Assembly: GCF_040513375.1 (NCBI RefSeq)
Contig: NZ_JBEVTG010000002.1
Location: 682,001 to 746,000 of the forward strand
DNA: 64,000 nt
Direction: 5' to 3'
Origin: Flagellimonas_B algarum
GTDB lineage: Bacteria; Bacteroidota; Bacteroidia; Flavobacteriales; Flavobacteriaceae
Below the pieces are notes generated by a model. That model made no database searches, was not told the DNA's origin, and worked only from the letters and a program-made list of their open reading frames with translations. Below are positions 60,802 to 64,000 of this stretch, in pieces; the first letter of the stretch is position 1; each line of letters starts with the position of its first letter. The translations under genes were made by a program, and so were the position numbers.

Positions 60802-62135
60802 AAACAAAATTCTGGATGCTCTCTTTAGGGTTCTTGCTGGCCCATTCAATAAATGGCCAGAGCGATCCCCGCCTGTATGATATCATCAATGCCGTTTCGG
60901 CCGAGCGGCTGCAGGCCGATATCACGACCTTGGCGAACTTTGGCACCCGACACACCTTAAGTGATACCATCTCTGATACGCGCGGCATCGGAGCGGCCAG
61001 ACGATGGATCAAATCGGAATTTGAAACGATATCGGCAGCCTGTAATGACTGTTTGGAGGTCTTTTATCAAAAAGACCTGGTGGAGAAAGGAGCGAACCAA
61101 CGCATCGTTGATGATGTTTGGGTGGTCAATGTGGTGGCCATCCAACGTGGTACTAAGTTCCCAAACCGCTATATCATCATGAGTGGTGATATCGATTCAA
61201 GGGTGAGTGACCCCAACGATTTCACCTCTGACGCACCAGGGGCCAATGACAATGCCACGGGCATGGCCGGTGCATTGGAAGCGGCTAGGGTACTTACTAA
61301 ATACCGCTTTGAGAGCAGTATCATCTATGTAGGGCTTTCAGGGGAAGAACAAGGGCTTTTTGGAGGTAAAGGGCTTGCCGCTTATGCCAAGAAAAACAAT
61401 TGGGAAATCGTCGGAGTAATCAACAACGATATGATCGGAAACATCAAAGGGGTCGATGGGGTGATCAGCAATCGCGATTTCAGGATTTTTTCCGAACCAG
61501 TGCCCCCGAACGAAACCGAAAGACAACGGAGGGCTAGACGGTTTTATGGGGGAGAAGTTGATGGTATTTCACGGCAATTGGCACGATATGTCCATAAGAC
61601 CACTAAGACCTATATGCCCGAAATGAATCCGATGATGGTGTACCGTTTGGATCGCTTTGGCCGTGGAGGCCACCATCGCCCGTTCAATGATGAAGGCTAT
61701 GCAGGTATTCGGATTATGGAATCCCATGAAAACTACACCCAGCAACATCAAGACATCCGTGTAGAGGATGGTATCGCTTATGGCGATGTGCTCGAACATG
61801 TGGATTTCGAATACACCAAAAAATTAACTGCGGTCAATGCCATTACCCTTGCGGCTTTGGCCTGGGCACCTCCAGCTCCTGAAACCGTTGAAATCGGGGG
61901 GGTCGTCGAACCTTCGGCAAAGCTAAAATGGAGTGCCGTCAAAGGCGCGATCGGGTATAAGATCTATTGGAGGGAAACAACTTCACCCACTTGGGACAAT
62001 TATATGTATGTAGGAAACGTTCTACAAAAAACTCTAACCGGTATCGTCATCGACAATTTCTTTTTTGGGGTTGCCGCTGTTGCGGAAAACGGACATGAAA
62101 GTCCGGTGGTTTTTCCAAATGCCGTGTTTCGATAA
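60798..62135 (+). CDS. Secreted M28 family metallopeptidase
   Basis: The 445-residue protein has a signal peptide (MKTKFWMLSLGFLLAHSING) and an M28 zinc peptidase domain: IMSGDIDSR, APGANDNATGMAG, GLSGEEQGLFGG, INNDMIGN and HHRPFNDEGYAGIRIME. The first ligand, usually H in GHxDS, is D here, while the others seem in place. A C-terminal fibronectin-III-like part (LKWSAVKGAIGYKIYWRET) follows. It is probably a periplasmic or extracellular aminopeptidase. It overlaps the TMEM175-like gene by 4 bases and is followed after 2 bases by the M1 gene. Confidence 0.85.
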   Translation: MKTKFWMLSLGFLLAHSINGQSDPRLYDIINAVSAERLQADITTLANFGTRHTLSDTISDTRGIGAARRWIKSEFETISAACNDCLEVFYQKDLVEKGANQRIVDDVWVVNVVAIQRGTKFPNRYIIMSGDIDSRVSDPNDFTSDAPGANDNATGMAGALEAARVLTKYRFESSIIYVGLSGEEQGLFGGKGLAAYAKKNNWEIVGVINNDMIGNIKGVDGVISNRDFRIFSEPVPPNETERQRRARRFYGGEVDGISRQLARYVHKTTKTYMPEMNPMMVYRLDRFGRGGHHRPFNDEGYAGIRIMESHENYTQQHQDIRVEDGIAYGDVLEHVDFEYTKKLTAVNAITLAALAWAPPAPETVEIGGVVEPSAKLKWSAVKGAIGYKIYWRETTSPTWDNYMYVGNVLQKTLTGIVIDNFFFGVAAVAENGHESPVVFPNAVFR

Positions 62136-62137
62136 AT

Positions 62138-63778
62138 ATGGAATACATGAAAAAACTTTGTCTGTTGCTCATAGGGTTTTATACCCTGCAGACCATGGCT
62201 CAGGAAGACCTGAGCTACACCAAAGATGAATTTTTACGTGGTAGCATCACACCAGAGCGTTCTTGGTGGGATCTGAACTACTACCATTTGGATATCGAGG
62301 TGCGGCCCGATGAGAAATTCATCAAAGGCAAGAACACGATCCGATATAAAGTGCTTCACGCCAATGAAGTGTTACAAATCGATTTACAACCCCCCTTGAA
62401 AATCGAAAAGATCGTTCAAGACGGAAAAGAACTTTCGTATAAGAAAGAAGGGGAAAACGCCTATTTCGTCTTAGTGAACGACAATCAAGCGGTGGGATCA
62501 TTTCATGAATTGGATGTCTATTATTCCGGATACCCTAAAGAAGCCGTTAGGGCGCCTTGGGATGGCGGATTATCATGGAAAAAAGATGCAAATGGCAAAC
62601 ACTTCGTGGCCACTTCTTGTCAGGGACTTGGGGCCAGTATCTGGTGGCCCAATAAAGACCACATGTACGACGAAGTGGATAGCATGCGGATCAGCGTGAC
62701 TTTTCCAAAAGACCTCATGAACATTTCAAATGGACGTCTGGAGGGAATCGAAGAAAACGGGGACACAAAGACCACCCATTGGTTCGTACGCAATCCGATC
62801 AACAACTACGGTGTAAACATCAATATCGGTGACTATGCCCATTTCAGTGAAACCTACCAAGGAGAAAACGGGGAACTCGACTTCGATTACTTCGTACTTC
62901 GCGACAACCTCGAAAAAGCAAAGGAACAGTTCAAACAGACCAAACCCATGATGGAAGCTTTCGAGCATTGGTTCGGACCTTATCCATTTTATGAAGACGG
63001 TTTCAAGCTGGTCGAAGTACCCTATTTAGGCATGGAGCACCAAAGTTCGGTCACCTATGGAAATGGCTATCAGAACGGGTATCGGGGTATCGATCTTTCA
63101 GATTCGGGCTGGGGCCTGAAATTCGATTTCATCATCATTCACGAGGCCGGTCATGAGTGGTTTGCCAATAGCATCACCTACAAAGACATTGCCGATATGT
63201 GGATCCATGAAAGTTTCACCGCCTATTCGGAAAACCTTTTTCTCGATTACCATTATGGTTCCGAGGCATCGGCCGATTATGTGATCGGTACCCGCAAGCG
63301 CATTATGAACGACAAGCCTATTATCGGACGGTATAACCTGAACAAAAGGGGTTCTGGGGATATGTATTACAAAGGGGCCAATGTGTTGCATACCTTGCGT
63401 CAATTGATCGAGGATGATGAACAATGGCGGAGCATCTTGCGTGGTCTGAACAAAACCTTTTACCATCAAACGGTCACTACCCAACAAATCGAGCAATACC
63501 TGTCTACGATGACCGGGAAAGATCTTTCGGCTTTTTTCAACCAATACCTCCGAACCGCCATGGTACCGGTATTGGAATACCGTCAAGACGGAAAAGCGCT
63601 GGAATACCGCTACCAGAACATCGTCAAAGATTTCGATATGCCCGTCAAGGTGAAGATCGGTGGAAAGGAACAATGGGTTTTTCCAAAGGCCGATTGGACA
63701 TCCCATCCTGAAGCCGTCGGACGTAACGCTGAATTCGAGGTCGATCGGAACTTTTATATCAACGCTACCAAACGTTAA
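62138..63778 (+). CDS. M1 family metallopeptidase
   Basis: The 546-residue protein has a signal peptide (MKKLCLLLIGFYTLQTMA; Met at 62147 may be the start). The N-terminal M1 beta domain is followed by the substrate-anchoring GMEHQS (for the GAMEN motif), the zinc site HEAGHEW and the third ligand in WIHESFTAYSE. The C-terminal part is short compared with aminopeptidase N. It is a secreted zinc peptidase that acts on peptide N-termini. It is adjacent to the M28 gene, so the two may work on the same exported peptides. Confidence 0.9.
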   Translation: MEYMKKLCLLLIGFYTLQTMAQEDLSYTKDEFLRGSITPERSWWDLNYYHLDIEVRPDEKFIKGKNTIRYKVLHANEVLQIDLQPPLKIEKIVQDGKELSYKKEGENAYFVLVNDNQAVGSFHELDVYYSGYPKEAVRAPWDGGLSWKKDANGKHFVATSCQGLGASIWWPNKDHMYDEVDSMRISVTFPKDLMNISNGRLEGIEENGDTKTTHWFVRNPINNYGVNINIGDYAHFSETYQGENGELDFDYFVLRDNLEKAKEQFKQTKPMMEAFEHWFGPYPFYEDGFKLVEVPYLGMEHQSSVTYGNGYQNGYRGIDLSDSGWGLKFDFIIIHEAGHEWFANSITYKDIADMWIHESFTAYSENLFLDYHYGSEASADYVIGTRKRIMNDKPIIGRYNLNKRGSGDMYYKGANVLHTLRQLIEDDEQWRSILRGLNKTFYHQTVTTQQIEQYLSTMTGKDLSAFFNQYLRTAMVPVLEYRQDGKALEYRYQNIVKDFDMPVKVKIGGKEQWVFPKADWTSHPEAVGRNAEFEVDRNFYINATKR

Positions 63779-63783
63779 GCCTC

Positions 63784-64000
63784 TTGAACGAAGAAAACTA
63801 CCTACAGCCCACTTTGGAAAATGACCTCGTATTGATAAGACCCCTCGAAGTGGGTGATTTCGATGCCGTATACCAAGCGGCCTCAGATCCGGAAATCTGG
63901 GAGCAACACCAGAATCCCGATCGCTGGGAAAAGTCCGTGTTCAAAACCTTCTTCGATGGAGCGATGGCTTCAAAAGGGGCTTTTGCCATCATCGATAAAA
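63784..64000 (+). CDS. GNAT acetyltransferase, 5' part (RimL-like)
   Basis: The last 217 bases are open in one frame and run off the window. The 72 visible residues read LVLIRPLEVGDFDAVYQAAS, then DPEIWEQHQNPDRW and SVFKTFFDGAMASKGAFAIID, a typical N-terminal half of a GNAT (RimJ/RimL group) enzyme. There is no ATG early in the frame; TTG at 63784, five bases after the M1 stop, is the likely start. The acetyl-CoA motif would lie beyond the window. Confidence 0.72.
   Translation, partial: MNEENYLQPTLENDLVLIRPLEVGDFDAVYQAASDPEIWEQHQNPDRWEKSVFKTFFDGAMASKGAFAIIDK

Noticed and set aside
1..64000. Mobile element, CRISPR array, toxin-antitoxin or defence system
   Set aside because: I found no transposase, integrase, direct-repeat array, tRNA-linked attachment site or known defence domain; gene density and composition look uniform.

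Overview
The window is a continuous piece of a Bacteroidetes chromosome, most likely Flavobacteriaceae (Muricauda/Robiginitalea-like by impression only). Support comes from a type IX secretion (T9SS) type B sorting domain, DUF4199, DUF5916, DUF6263 and DUF6515 type proteins, a 950-residue CarB, the near absence of Shine-Dalgarno sequences, and repeated TAnnTTTG -7 promoter boxes, two of them with a TTG or TTTG exactly 19 bases upstream. The gene order is that of a dense core chromosome. I see no insertion sequence, phage, CRISPR array, rRNA or tRNA.

Layout. 1-642 is the end of an S41 protease. 672-5830 is a vitamin B12 uptake locus: a TonB-dependent receptor behind a cobalamin riboswitch on the minus strand, and a divergent btuF-btuC-btuD set on the plus strand. 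5894-9337 holds rmuC, an acyl-CoA thioesterase, an HxlR regulator and a divergent secreted/membrane gene pair. 9334-13143 is the oxidative pentose phosphate branch (zwf-pgl divergent from gnd). 13221-25285 is mixed housekeeping: a PagL-like lipid A deacylase, carB, rpmH (L34), envelope proteins, a lytic transglycosylase, mtaB, a GlmU-like nucleotidyltransferase, rpmE2 (L31), DUF4199 and a glycosyltransferase. 25282-33708 holds a large T9SS cargo protein, a phosphohexomutase, an MsbA-like exporter, and an ECF sigma / putative anti-sigma / Spy-like trio, then a small DUF6515 protein.

33807-45117 holds an RsmB-type rRNA methyltransferase, an AraC regulator next to a short-chain dehydrogenase, a SulP transporter, a DUF5916 outer-membrane protein and purL with an overlapping acetyltransferase gene. 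45316-53342 is a fatty-acid oxidation island: acyl-CoA ligase, then a MarR regulator with a perfect 22-bp palindrome in its promoter, followed by fadN-fadA-fadE like genes. 53442-54887 is a PLP decarboxylase. 54880-58989 is a trehalose pair (GH15 glucan/trehalose hydrolase divergent from a fused trehalose-phosphate synthase/phosphatase). From otsAB to the window end the genes are packed with overlaps or gaps of a few bases: a beta-propeller/SnoaL fusion, a TMEM175-like channel, M28 and M1 peptidases and a cut-off acetyltransferase.

The only stretch near 300 bases without a gene is 2538-2865, which holds the riboswitch and divergent promoters. Other long spacers are 20187-20359 and 45118-45315, where I see no gene. 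No obvious new defence or mobile system is present. The most interesting leads are the regulatory architecture (palindromic MarR operator, -7 boxes almost touching start codons, a sigma gene whose start lies inside a -7 box), the HxlR-linked secreted/membrane pair, the PEGYFE-repeat partner of the ECF sigma factor, and the trehalose-to-peptidase gene chain.
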